NCBI RefSeq assembly: GCF_004359215.1
Contig: NC_090615.1
Coordinates: 6,761,612 to 6,787,997 of the forward strand
From: Bremia lactucae
Taxonomy: Eukaryota > Oomycota > Peronosporomycetes > Peronosporales > Peronosporaceae
Direction: 5' to 3'
Length of the DNA stretch: 26,386 nucleotides
This document shows positions 1-8,600 of the stretch, in pieces. Position 1 is the stretch's first letter; every line of letters starts with the position of its first letter. A program made the position numbers and the translations under genes. The notes under the pieces were generated by a model that did not search any database, was not told where the DNA came from, and saw nothing but the letters and a program-made list of their open reading frames with translations.

Positions 1-1164
1 TTGAAAGTGACAAATGATTTGTCACTTAAAGCCCTAGTGGACTGCGGAGCGTCGAATAACTTTATTCGTCGCCAGTCACTAGAGGGTAGTAGGCTCAAAT
101 ATATTGAGCGCGACATCCCTCCAACGAGGATGACGGTGCGTCTAGCGACAGGCGCATCGATAACAGTGATGAAACGCGTAGTGAAATTTCACTACACGTT
201 AAGAAATTTACAGTATGATGATGATTTCATCGTACTGGATTTGGATGACAAATTTGATGTCATCCTGGGTTTACCTTGGCTCAGAAAATACGAGCCAAGG
301 ATCAGCTGGCAGCATCGATCCGTAAAGATGCCTGCCACTTGTTCATCAGATGGCCATCTGATGAACGTCTTGGAGCGTCCACAAGCGTGTGGATGTACTA
401 CGAGTGAGTGCGATGGCCTCACTTGTGGTACGGTCGTTAGTACAACCGCACAAGATCACAGTGTGATTACCAATCACAATGTGGAGTCAGCTGCCGGCGG
501 CTGTGTTAATGCACAGGCAGCGCCGAAGGTCCACCACTCGAAAAGGTCGAGTGGATTGGGACATGAATGTACGCTTAGTGGGCGACATTCAAGGAGTATA
601 CCGGTTGCCCAGAAAGGACAACACGATGATCCAAGGTCGAGTAGAGAGTCGACCGTAGTGGACCCGACTGTGATAGCGCAATCACACTCGGAAGACGTTG
701 AGGGAAGAGGTCCCCACGTATTTGAGGAGAAATCCCCTCAAATGGTAGAAGTTACTAGACTTCTAGATCCCGAGGGATTAATCCCCCGGCAGCCTGTGGA
801 TAAATCCCAGGAAGAAACCGAGACATTAAATGTCTTGGTTAATGATGGATCGAGAGTAGGCGCTTCTACTCTTGATCTGTATGCGCCTCCGAAGTTAACT
901 TCGGAGATAACTCAATTACCAACCCTAGAACCTAAGCGGTTCTTGAGAGATCTGCATTGTGGGAAAATCAAGCAGATCTGCGTACTCGTCACGGAGGACG
1001 ATAACGTAACCGACATTCGGTCAGCGGTAATTTTTGCAGAGAACGAACGGGTCCTCAGCAGCTCATCGATGGACGAAAGTGTCCTCGATGTGAAGACTCG
1101 GATTGAGAGAGATACTACTCAATCCTTGGAGTCACTAAGACAAATCCCTTATATAAGGATTTGA
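1..1164 (+). pseudogene. E1 pol: aspartic protease domain and protease-RT linker
   Basis: The frame is open from the window edge for 387 codons. Near its start is the retropepsin active-site motif LVDCGASNNFI (DCGAS at 40-54), a variant of the DTGAS/DSGAS motif with Cys after Asp. About 75 residues later comes ILGLPWLRKYEP, the second conserved protease motif of Ty3/gypsy elements. After residue 120 the sequence becomes a long low-complexity linker, rich in Ser, Thr, Asp and Glu, leading to RT. The protease would cleave the Gag-Pol polyprotein in the virus-like particle. The motif is intact here, whereas E2 has lost the Gly. The frame ends at a stop at 1162-1164, just before the RT N-terminal motif, so the protease is separated from RT by a lesion. 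Confidence 0.85.
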
Positions 1165-2090
1165 TGGAATTCAGGGAAGTAACCTTGAAACAATTCCATC
1201 CGAGTTGCCTAAGGATAAAGGCACTCCACATGAGATCGAGCTCAAATCGGGCTCAAAGTACTGTGTTATGAAGCAGTGGCCACTGCCTCGTGAACAAGTA
1301 CTTGCGATTAAAAGCGGGCCATTAAAGGGAATCAACCTCTCCTCATAGCTCTCCCACCGTCTGTGTGCGAAAGTCCACAGGAGGGTGGCGAATAGTGCAC
1401 GCGCAAGAAATTGAATGTGTAACGGTACCGACTCAAACGCCGATACCACGAAAAGACGTAATCGTTGATGGTACCTCTTATAGTACCATATTTTCGTCTA
1501 CGGATCGGTTGGATGGATTTTATCAGGTACTTATGCGTGAACGGGGCATCCCGAAGATAGCAGCGAGCACTCCCAGTGGGATGCTCTGGGAATGGCTAGT
1601 AATACCACAGGGGCTTATTAACGCCCCTGCAACATTCAACAGATGCGTAACGGATCTGTTGAGACCCATGCGAGAATTCGCACCGAGCTATTCTGACAAT
1701 GTAATCGTCCATAGCCAGGCAATAAACGGAAAGACGGACGTGGAAGTTCATAAAACTCACGTTCGTGATAATCTTACACTTATGCGGAAGCATAAGTTGC
1801 ACGCGAATCTCAAGAAGTGTATATTCGCTGCAAGCGAAATATGACTTCTTGGGTGCATCGTAGGTAAACGCGGTGTGCACCCTGATCCCAAAAAGACCAA
1901 GGCAATTACAGACTGGCCAGTCTAGTCGATATCAAGGGATTTAGAAAGTTCCTGGGGCTAGCGGCGTACTTGCACAAGGACTCCCGTAATTATACCGAGA
2001 CGACAGTTCATCTCTCTCGTCTCTTTCAAAAAGACGAGCAATGGTTATGGAACGCTGATTGTCAGCGTTCCTTTGAAGGCATCAAGCAAG
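1165..2090 (+). pseudogene. E1 pol: reverse transcriptase domain
   Basis: Shifted frames carry Ty3/gypsy RT signatures: LPKDKGTPHEIELKSG near 1205-1255, TPIPRKDVIVDGTSYSTIFS near 1437-1495, DRLDGFYQVLMRERGI near 1503-1550, and PSGMLWEWLVIPQGL with NAPATFNRCV near 1572-1650. The polymerase motif, normally YxDD, reads YSDN at 1689-1700, so the second catalytic Asp has become Asn. The longest open stretch is 1365-1844. The RT tail (NYTETTVHLSRLF, WNADCQRSFE) follows near 1990-2080. The enzyme would copy element RNA into DNA, but frameshifts and the YSDN change make it inactive. E2 keeps SDD but has His for the Tyr. Confidence 0.85.
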
Positions 2091-2640
2091 CTTGATGCAA
2101 TCGCCTACCTTGGCGATTGCAGATCAAGATAAACCGTTTCATGTGTCTGTGACGCCAGCGATTTCGCAATCGGCTGTGGGTTAATGCATTACGATACAGA
2201 CGGCGCGGAGCGCGTTGTCTGTTACCAATCGCGTCAGCTGCAACCAGCTGAACGCAAATGCCCAGTGCATGACAAGGAACTCCTTGCCATGAAATATGCA
2301 CTGGCTAATTTAGGGTCGATCTCTTGGTCAGCGTAATAACGTATCAGCGACGACATTAAGTCGTCCTAAATAATATCCCTCGTAAAAATTATACTCCGCC
2401 AAGATGGATAGCCACCTCGCCATTCTTCGCGAGAGGTGTAAGCAGTTTACGGCCGTGTCTAATGGCGCAGGGTCCTTATATACGATGAATAGTCTATCTC
2501 CGCGACTTCGAGCCGGCTGCGCACTCCAACAGTGGAAATAATCCCGCTGTTGCAACACTCATTACAAGTGTTCCGTCATCAACTTTGTTTGATGACATTA
2601 AGAGAGCCTATACAGAAGATAAAAACCTTCTGCGTTTGAT
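2091..2640 (+). pseudogene. E1 pol: RNase H domain, interrupted by an inversion
   Basis: On the + strand, 2100-2315 encodes the N-terminal half of a Ty3/gypsy RNase H: an aligned counterpart of the E3 segment KPFHVFCDAS, then RQLQPAERKCPVHDKELLAMKYALA in shifted frames. At about 2315 the reading jumps to the opposite strand: the C-terminal half, with FIVYKDPAPL and RMARWLSILAEYNF, is read on the - strand from 2508 back to 2315. After 2508 the + strand resumes with the E3-like segment before integrase. RNase H normally degrades the RNA of the RNA:DNA hybrid; this copy cannot. The 76-codon frame at 2328-2558 on the - strand exists because of the inversion. Confidence 0.85.
2315..2508. other. 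194-bp inverted segment inside E1 RNase H
   Basis: Compared with the colinear RNase H of E3 (15260-15470), this block is reverse-complemented while both flanks keep normal orientation: ...ctggctaatttagg on the left and cgagccggctgcgc... on the right. Breakpoints are placed by eye and may be off by a few bases. E2 has the same block inverted with the same boundaries at 10227-10420. Confidence 0.85.
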
Positions 2641-2699
2641 GAATCATCCGATGAATCCATTCAATAAATATTTAAAATATTTACCGGCTTTATATCGAT

Positions 2700-3640
2700 A
2701 GTTATCCGATCGATACACAACACGCAACGGCTTACTGTACTACACAGCCGTTGCCGGCAACACTCCACGCGTCGTTTCAACTCGCAATGATCTGCGCTTC
2801 CGCATCATATGTGAGTGTCACGATGCACCAACAAGTGGGCATCGTGGACGTGAGAAAACATATCTCACAGTAAGTCGCGACATTTACTGGCCCTGCCAGT
2901 ATCAGTTCGTGCGCAAGTACATTCGTGCTTGCGAGGTATGTCAACGGGTGAAGCCTAGCCCTTCATTCCCTGCACCTCGCCAACTTCTACCACTTCTGGT
3001 AGAATTTTGGCAGTCCGTATCTATGGACTTCAACTTCGGATTTCCCGAAGACGATCATTAAAACAATAAAATCCTTTTTTGTATACAGATTCAGCAAGAT
3101 GGTACATCTTCTTGTAGTACCCGAGTCGATCACGGCTTTGGGCTGTGCCCGTGTCCTTATCGACACGGTTATTTAAACTCCAAAATAAATCTCGTGAATT
3201 GGTCTCTGATAGAGATCCGCCGTTCACGGTGGAGTTTTGGCAATCCGTCTTCCGATCTCCCGGAACACGGCTGACTATGTCAACTTCTGAATATCCAGAG
3301 ACAGATGGTCAGACGGAACGCGTAAATCGCGTCCTCGAAGAGATACTTTGCGGTTACGTCCAATCGTATCTGAATGGAGTGAGTTTTACCAACGGCCGAG
3401 ATCGCCATCAACAATTCGGTGCACGCGTCTACAACGCATACACCGCTCTTCGTGAATGGCTTACGTTATCAATGCATACCCACCCAATCAGAGGGATCCT
3501 CTAGTTTAAGGGGAAGTGGACTCGCACAAGCAAAAACACTTCTGACTCATGCTCATCACGCGTCGAAATTACTAAGTAGAACGTAAAACGATGCGGATGA
3601 TGTCAATGTCGAATCAATCGACATCGAAATGAGAAAGATC
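2700..3640 (+). pseudogene. E1 pol: integrase (zinc-binding and catalytic core)
   Basis: The zinc-binding HHCC module is visible at 2800-2960: ECHDAPTSGHRGREKT, then CEVCQRVKPS. The catalytic core starts with QSVSMDFNFGFPEDDH (first Asp, near 3025). The second Asp lies in SRELVSDRDPPFT near 3188-3225, and the Glu in ETDGQTERVNRVLEE near 3299-3345. Thus all three D,D,E residues survive in pieces. Frames are broken after EDDH (stop near 3060) and in the AINNSVH segment, where one T is missing at 3384-3387 relative to E3; the 3145-3504 frame runs out of register after that point. Integrase would insert the cDNA into the genome. The same deletion occurs in E2. Confidence 0.85.
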
Positions 3641-3644
3641 TAAT

Positions 3645-4779
3645 GGCAGCGCACACAAAGCGTACTGAAAAGACAAAACAAATGAGTCGGCAGAGCAATT
3701 TCTGCTGGCTCGAGAATCTTTAGTCCGTTTCGTACAGGATTACATTGCTAACGTAGTGGACCGTCAGAAACGGAACGCAGACAAACATGGAAGAGCAAAT
3801 GTTCTATCATTCAAATTAATGTCTGGTACTACTCTCTACGGTAAACTTACCCAAGCGCGTAGTCACTAATGTGGGTAGCAGTAGACTACTACCCAAGGTT
3901 TTTGGGCCATTTCGTGTAATGCAACGCAGAGGCATTGCGTACACAATAGAATTGCCACGTAGGATGCGAACACATCCTACGTTTTACGTTTGTCGGCCCC
4001 GCCCGTACCATCAGTACGCGGTTTCTTCGGAGGACGGATTTGCTAACCCTTTTCAAGAATTTCTGAAAGATTCTTGTGGTCAGGAACCAGATTCTCATGC
4101 TGAATCTGGAGATTTTCATGTCGGATCCGAAAATCCTCATAACCGCGATGAGCTGACGACATCTCATCACGAAGATCGTGATACTTCCGTTCATACTCCA
4201 ACATTGAGTACGCACTTTTCGAACGGTTTTTAAATATTTGATACGGTGAGCTGGAACCGTCTGCTCCAACGAGTGACGCTTACCAAGCTCGTGTTCAGGA
4301 CCCTCCTCCAATGCATGGAGGTAGCGGTAAAGTTTGTCGATCTTTGACTCTATATCCGACACATTGGTCGGATCTAATTTTCCCTCCTCCATCACAACCA
4401 TTAGTGGATTCCCACGGTGGTCAACGTTTCCTTGCGGAACGTTTTCGAAACCATCGTGATGTGAAAGGGAGCGAACGAGTTACCTGGTTCCCTGGCGCGG
4501 TTATCCACCATCACATGACAGGAGCCTCGTTCCCAGCTGATTGTTGACGTTGAGGGCCTCGTCCATCAGTATGACAAGACTCATCCGATGGTTCAGAAGG
4601 TCCATAAAAAACCACGCGCCCCTGGCGCCTGTAAATCGATTGCAAACGTCAATCGCATCGCGCATCTTGATAGAGATGCAAGCCCTTCCTCAGGGCGAAG
4701 AAAGGGAATAGAAAAATCGGTGCAATTTAAACTTTGCACCGGTTGGAGTTCTTTCTTAAACTTAACGCGAATCGCGTGA
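3645..4779 (+). pseudogene. E1 pol: integrase C-terminal tail, linker and chromodomain
   Basis: The segment opens with ARESLVRFVQDYIANVVDRQ (3705-3765, helical) and then an SH3-like tail: LPKVFGPFRVMQRRGIAYTI and RRMRTHPTFYVCRPRPYHQY (3890-4020). A polar linker rich in Ser, His, Glu and Asp follows. A chromodomain is recognisable at about 4400-4650: GGQRFLAE, NHRDVKG, then in a shifted frame SYLVPWRGYPP, then SQLIVDVEGLVHQYDKTHP. Chromodomains of Ty3/gypsy integrases are known to guide insertion toward particular chromatin. The frame ends at 4777-4779. The whole stretch from 3977 is also the 3' coding part of the antisense gene on the other strand. Confidence 0.75.
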
Positions 4780-5625
4780 GGTCTTTGAAGCCAGGCTTTG
4801 CATCTTATGTCTTTGACATTGCGAATGAACGCGCTCCAGGCTTGCATCAGCGAGACTTTATCGTGCACATTGTTGCCACTATACCGTCGATGCTTAAGAA
4901 AAGCATCGAGATAAAGATCTTTCTCAGCGCGAAGAAATTTTGCGCTGGGATCAAGGCCATGTAGCTTTGTCGCAATAAATAAGGGATTTTTATTGTTAGG
5001 AGTAGTCTCTCCAAACAAGCTATGAATTAGCTGTTCGGGCGATAGCACGGCTTCTTCTCAGGGGCAAGACGAGACATTTTACTGTCTACGATCCCCTGAG
5101 TGGTACCCACTGAAGCAGGGGTACCACAAGAACTTTTAATACGACGGCTTACACCATCATCATCACCACGCACAAAAATACGTGCGGGTGACGGCACGGG
5201 AGACGGTGCTGGCGATAAGGAATCATCCTCATCGTCGGAACCAAACATGCTTTAGCGAATGCTATTAGCACGTCTATTCGATTGAGCCCCTCATTCAAAG
5301 GCTCATAGTCACCCGCATGACGACGACCAGGCGACTGTTCTGCTCTCCCCGAGTCGGCCATTTCGTCCGACTCGCATTCGAAGTCGACCTCCAAAGAGGG
5401 GTTGCATTCACGTGGTGAATCACCACATGCACCCGCAACATCTAGTGTTCCGGGAGAAGATGATACTACGGCAGACAAAACGTCTACCGCAAGAGACAAT
5501 AATGCGTCGCCCGCGGCTGCATGTACTGCAGCCGAAGGCGCCGCACTGTTCGCATACCGCATGGACTTGTTAATCATGCGATAGAATTGAAAATGATGGT
5601 TCTGACCAAATAACATCGTTTTCAA
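3977..5625 (-). pseudogene. E1 antisense gene (aORF), broken copy
   Basis: Reading leftward, the likely start is the ATG at 5616, 78 bp inside the 3' LTR; the open frame itself begins at a TTG at 5625. Residues 1-110 are Ala/Val-rich then acidic, and match the E2 copy almost throughout. An acidic Ser/Pro stretch (SDDEDDSLSPAPSPVPSP) follows in another frame. Next comes the conserved central block with DPSAKFLRAEKDLYLDAFL and MQAWSAFIRNVKDIRCKAWL. C-terminal pieces include SDIESKIDKLYRYLHALEEG, HENLQIQHENLVPDHKNLSE and PPKKPRTDGTGGADKRKT, ending at a TAG at 3979-3977. There are at least two 1-nt deletions relative to E2, near 5285 and 5045. Compared with E2 it also lacks about 80 bp near 4700, but lacks the E2 TAG at the homologue of 7790. 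Function unknown. Confidence 0.7.
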
Positions 5626-5682
5626 TTAAGTGGTCTTATAGTGACCATCTGATTCAATGACAGTCAGAGTGATTGTCGTTTA

Positions 5683-5694
5683 ATGGAGTGGTGA
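5683..5694 (+). other. E1 polypurine tract
   Basis: The purine-rich run atggagtggtga sits directly before the LTR start TGTAACGG, where the plus-strand primer of an LTR element belongs. The same sequence adjoins the E2 3' LTR. Confidence 0.7.
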
Positions 5695-6144
5695 TGTAAC
5701 GGGGTGTATCGTTACATGAGGTAAATATTTAAAGGTTGTTCATTCATATATTATCAAAAAGGTAGATGATATTTGGAGAATATTACTTTACATAGTAATA
5801 TTCTTAAAGCTTATTCATCGGAAGATATAGGCCATTACATCAATTTGCTCCGCGGTCCAGTCAGCACTGGATGCGCGCAAAGAAAGAGACAGATAAGACT
5901 TTATTGCCTGATTTGTATTAGTATATAATAACGTTAGTTGTAAGCAGATTAACCCAGAAAACTTTAAATATATTTTATACAGTTAAATAACTTTTAAACC
6001 TCTTTAAAGCAAGTGTTTTAAATATAAGACGGTCTTCCTTTGCACGTACTAGTATACGTGAAGTGCCGTGAGGCACCACTCCCACTGAATCAGTGCAAAG
6101 TAGACTTGTACTGAAGCAGTACAAGCCGGCAGTGCCCCGTTACA
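5695..6144 (+). repeat. E1 3' LTR, 450 bp
   Basis: It starts TGTAACGGGG and ends CCCCGTTACA, the canonical TG...CA LTR ends with a 10-bp terminal inverted repeat. It aligns over its whole length with the LTRs at 6431-6850 and 14099-14538 but is clearly diverged from them (roughly 20% by eye). Near its end are small hairpins: CACTG/CAGTG (6088-6100 region) and CTTGTACTG/CAGTACAAG (6104-6126 region). No outer TSD can be tested because the 5' LTR is outside the window. Confidence 0.9.
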
Positions 6145-6430
6145 TACCTTCACCTTAAGCTTGCGCAGAAAATTAAGCTTGTGTGGCGGAGCTGCCTCGC
6201 TCACTAAATAAGAGGAAGACTAATAGCATTAAGAGTTTTGAAGTACTAGATAAGTACTTCCTGAATAGCTTAAACAACCTTTGTTTAAATATGTAAGTCA
6301 CCGATTACATAGCCTACCAAGCAGTAGAAAGCTACTTAAGACATAAACATAATCTTGTGCACATGCCTACGAGGCAAATAATCGATTAAGGTTTTATCTG
6401 ATCCTACAACTTTGTTCAGGAGGGTATTTT
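6145..6430. other. Spacer between the two 3' LTRs (loop of the large inverted repeat)
   Basis: AT-rich with no open frame worth calling. From 6182 it reads tgtggcggagctgcctcgct, then gaggaaga, which resembles tgtagcggagatacctcgct...gaggaagt at 24165. Both look like the tip of another LTR family, so the spacer may hold an LTR fragment. It shows no similarity to the RT sequence that flanks the other end of E2. Confidence 0.4.
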
Positions 6431-6850
6431 TGTAACGGGGCACTGCCGACTGGAACTGCTTCAGTACAAGTCTACTTCGCACTGCTTCAGTGCGAGTGGT
6501 GCCTCACGTCACTTCCCGTACACTAGTACGTGCAGAGGAAAATTGTCTTTAAAACACATGCTTACTGCATTTAGTATAATTAAGTTTTTTTTCTGTTTCT
6601 ATCTATTAAATACTAATTATAAACTAATACAAAACATGTAATAAAGTCTTATCTGTCTCTCTCTTTGTGCGCGTCCAGTGCTGACTGGATTGCGGAGCAA
6701 GTAGATATAATAATCTATATCTACCAATGGATCAGCTATTCAAATATTACCATGTAAAGTAATATTTTCCAAATATTATCTACCTTTGAAATATATATAT
6801 TAATTAACAGCCTTTAAGTGTTAATTTCATGTAACGATACACCCGTTACA
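6431..6850 (-). repeat. E2 3' LTR, 420 bp
   Basis: On the + strand it begins TGTAACGGGGCACTGCC and ends CACCCGTTACA. It matches the 5' LTR at 14099-14538 end to end, including the conserved tracts around taataaagtcttatctgtctc and cgtccagtgct. Because the antisense gene on the + strand begins 78 bp past its right edge (ATG at 6929), this LTR is the natural place for that gene's promoter, which would be antisense to the usual LTR transcript (inference). Confidence 0.92.
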
Positions 6851-6862
6851 TCACCACTCCAT
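6851..6862 (-). other. E2 polypurine tract
   Basis: On the - strand it reads atggagtggtga immediately before the 3' LTR. The 69-70 bp between LTR and antisense gene are identical by eye to the E1 counterpart (5626-5694). Confidence 0.7.
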
Positions 6863-6928
6863 TAAACGACAATCACTCTGACTGTCATTGAATCAGATGG
6901 TCACTATAAGACCACTTAATTGAAAACG

Positions 6929-7792
6929 ATGTTATTTGGTCAGAACCATCATTTGCAATTCTATCGCATGATTAACAAGTCCATGCAGTATGCGAATAGT
7001 GCAGCGCCTTCGGCTGCAGTACATGCAGTCGCGGGCGACGCATTATTGTCTCTTGCGGTAGACGTTTTGTCTGCGGTAGTATCATCTACTCCCGGAATAC
7101 TAGATGTTGCGGGTGCATGTGGTGTTTCACCACGTGAATGCAACCCCTCTTTGGAGGTCGACTTCGAATGCGAGTCGGACGAAATGGCCGACTCGGGGAG
7201 AGCAGAACAGTCGCCTGGTCGTCGTCATGCGGGTGACTATGAGCCTTCGAATGAGGGGGGTCAATTGGATCGACGTGCTGATAGCATTCGTTATAGCATG
7301 TTTGGTTCCGAGGATGAGGATGATTCCTCATCGCCAGAACCGTCTCCCGTGCCGTCACCCGCACATATTTCTGTGCGTGGTGATGACGATGGCGTAAGCC
7401 ATCGTAATAAAAGTTCTTGTGGTACCCCTGCTTCAGTGGGTACCACTCAGGATATCGTAGACACTAAAATGTATCGTCTAGCCCCTGAAAAAAAGCCGTG
7501 GCTTTCACCCGAGCAGCTAATTAATAGCTTGTGTGGAGAGACTACTCCTAACAATAAAAAACCCTTACTTATTGCGACAAAGCTACATGGCCTTGATCCC
7601 AGCGCAAAATTTCTTCGCGCTGAGAAAGATTTTTATCTCGATGCTTTTCTTAAGCATCGACGGTATAGTGGCAACAATGTGCACGATAAAGTCTCGCTGA
7701 TGCAAGCCTGGAGCGCGTTCATTCGCAATGTCAAAGACATAAGATGCAAAGCCTGGCTTCAAAGACCTCACGCGATTCGCGTTAAGTTGTAG
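6929..7792 (+). CDS. E2 antisense gene (aORF), open N-terminal and central part, 287 aa
   Basis: The ATG at 6929 (MLFGQNHH) is preferred; the open frame extends three codons upstream to a TTG at 6920. Residues 15-75 are Ala/Val-rich. Residues 75-115 are acidic (ECESDEMADSG). An acidic Ser/Pro stretch, SEDEDDSSSPEPSPVPSP, follows around residue 130. The last 100 residues form a conserved block with LAPEKKPWLSPEQLI, GLDPSAKFLRAEKDFYLDAF and MQAWSAFIRNVKDIRCKAWL. E3 retains this block (IDAF, RAWEAFI, CEAWF) although its DNA is much diverged. I see no signal peptide, membrane segment, zinc knuckle or RXLR motif. The TAG at 7790-7792 is a lysine codon in E1, so this product may be truncated relative to the ancestral one; the same frame continues beyond it. 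Function unknown. It is transcribed toward pol, opposite to gag-pol. Confidence 0.75.
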   Translation: MLFGQNHHLQFYRMINKSMQYANSAAPSAAVHAVAGDALLSLAVDVLSAVVSSTPGILDVAGACGVSPRECNPSLEVDFECESDEMADSGRAEQSPGRRHAGDYEPSNEGGQLDRRADSIRYSMFGSEDEDDSSSPEPSPVPSPAHISVRGDDDGVSHRNKSSCGTPASVGTTQDIVDTKMYRLAPEKKPWLSPEQLINSLCGETTPNNKKPLLIATKLHGLDPSAKFLRAEKDFYLDAFLKHRRYSGNNVHDKVSLMQAWSAFIRNVKDIRCKAWLQRPHAIRVKL

Positions 7793-8365
7793 AAAAAACT
7801 CCAACCGGTGCAAAGTATAAATTGCACCGATTTTCTCGCGAGGCAGGACTTCCGTGCCTCACATGGGGTAATCCCTGTCCGTGTTGTGTTGACAACGCGA
7901 AACGAGTAAATGGGAATGTCTATTCCCTTTCTTCGCCCTGAGGAAGGGCTCGCATCTCTATCGAGATGCGCGATGCGATTGACGTTTTGCAATCGATTTA
8001 CAGGCACAAGGGTCGCGTGTTTTCCGATGGGCCTTCTGAACCATCGGATGGGTCTCGTCATAATGACGGACGAGGACCCCAACGTCAACAATCAGCTGGG
8101 AACGAGGCTCCTGTCATGTGAAGGTGGATAACCGCGCCAGGGAACCAGGTAACTCGTTCGCTCCCTTTCACATCACGATGGTTTAGAAAATGTTCCGCAA
8201 GGAAACGTTGACCACCGTGGGAATCCTCCAATGGTTGTGATGGAGGAGGGAAAATTAGATCCGACCAGTGTGTCGGATATAGAGTCAAAGATCGACAAGC
8301 TTGACCGCTACCTCCATGCATTGGAGGAGGGTCCTGAAAACGAGCACGGAATACGTCACTCGTTG

Positions 8366-8494
8366 GAGCAGACGGGTCAAGCTCACCGTATCGAATGGTT
8401 AAAAAATGTTCGAAGAGTGCGTACTCAATGTTGGAGTATGAACTCTTCGAACGTTTTTTAACCATTCGATACGGTGAGCTTGACCCGTCTGCTC
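8366..8494. repeat. Near-perfect 53-bp hairpin in E2
   Basis: 8366-8418 is the reverse complement of 8442-8494 with one mismatch by eye (aatg versus aacg), separated by a 23-nt loop (8419-8441). E1 has only the single-copy form of this sequence (about 4205-4270). The hairpin is therefore an inverted duplication gained in the E2 lineage. It disrupts both the pol linker and the antisense gene. Confidence 0.9.
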
Positions 8495-8498
8495 GGGA

Positions 8499-8600
8499 GT
8501 ATCACGTTCTTCGTGATGAGATGTCGTCAGCTCATCGCGGTTAACGGAAGTATCACGCTCTTCGTGATGAGATGTCGTCATCCCATCGCGGTTATGAGGA
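8499..8600. repeat. 51-bp tandem duplication in the E2 pol linker
   Basis: Two copies start with gtatcacg at 8499 and 8550, each with ttcgtgatgagatgtcgtca. On the - strand it doubles a 17-residue unit (NRDELTTSHHEERDTPE / NRDGMTTSHHEERDTSV). E1 has one copy near 4140-4190. The unit is a multiple of three, so it keeps the pol frame. Confidence 0.9.

Larger units (their letters stand above)
1..6144 (+). mobile_element. E1: decayed Ty3/gypsy retrotransposon, 5' end outside the window
   Basis: The domain order on the + strand is aspartic protease, reverse transcriptase, RNase H, integrase, chromodomain, then a 3' LTR at 5695-6144. This is the Ty3/gypsy order (integrase after RNase H). Gag and the 5' LTR would lie left of base 1. 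Pol is broken into many frames and RNase H holds an internal inversion, so the copy cannot be autonomous. Between pol and the LTR lies an antisense gene on the - strand. The whole segment is the mirror image of 6431-12735 (E2). Confidence 0.9.

Noticed and set aside
3030..3227. 65-codon frame on the - strand, and its mirror at 9508-9714
   Set aside because: It is the complement of the integrase core, present in both arms only because integrase is.
6929..7792. RXLR or CRN effector, or an envelope gene
   Set aside because: No signal peptide, no RXLR or LFLAK motif and no membrane segment; the gene is also antisense, unlike an env gene.
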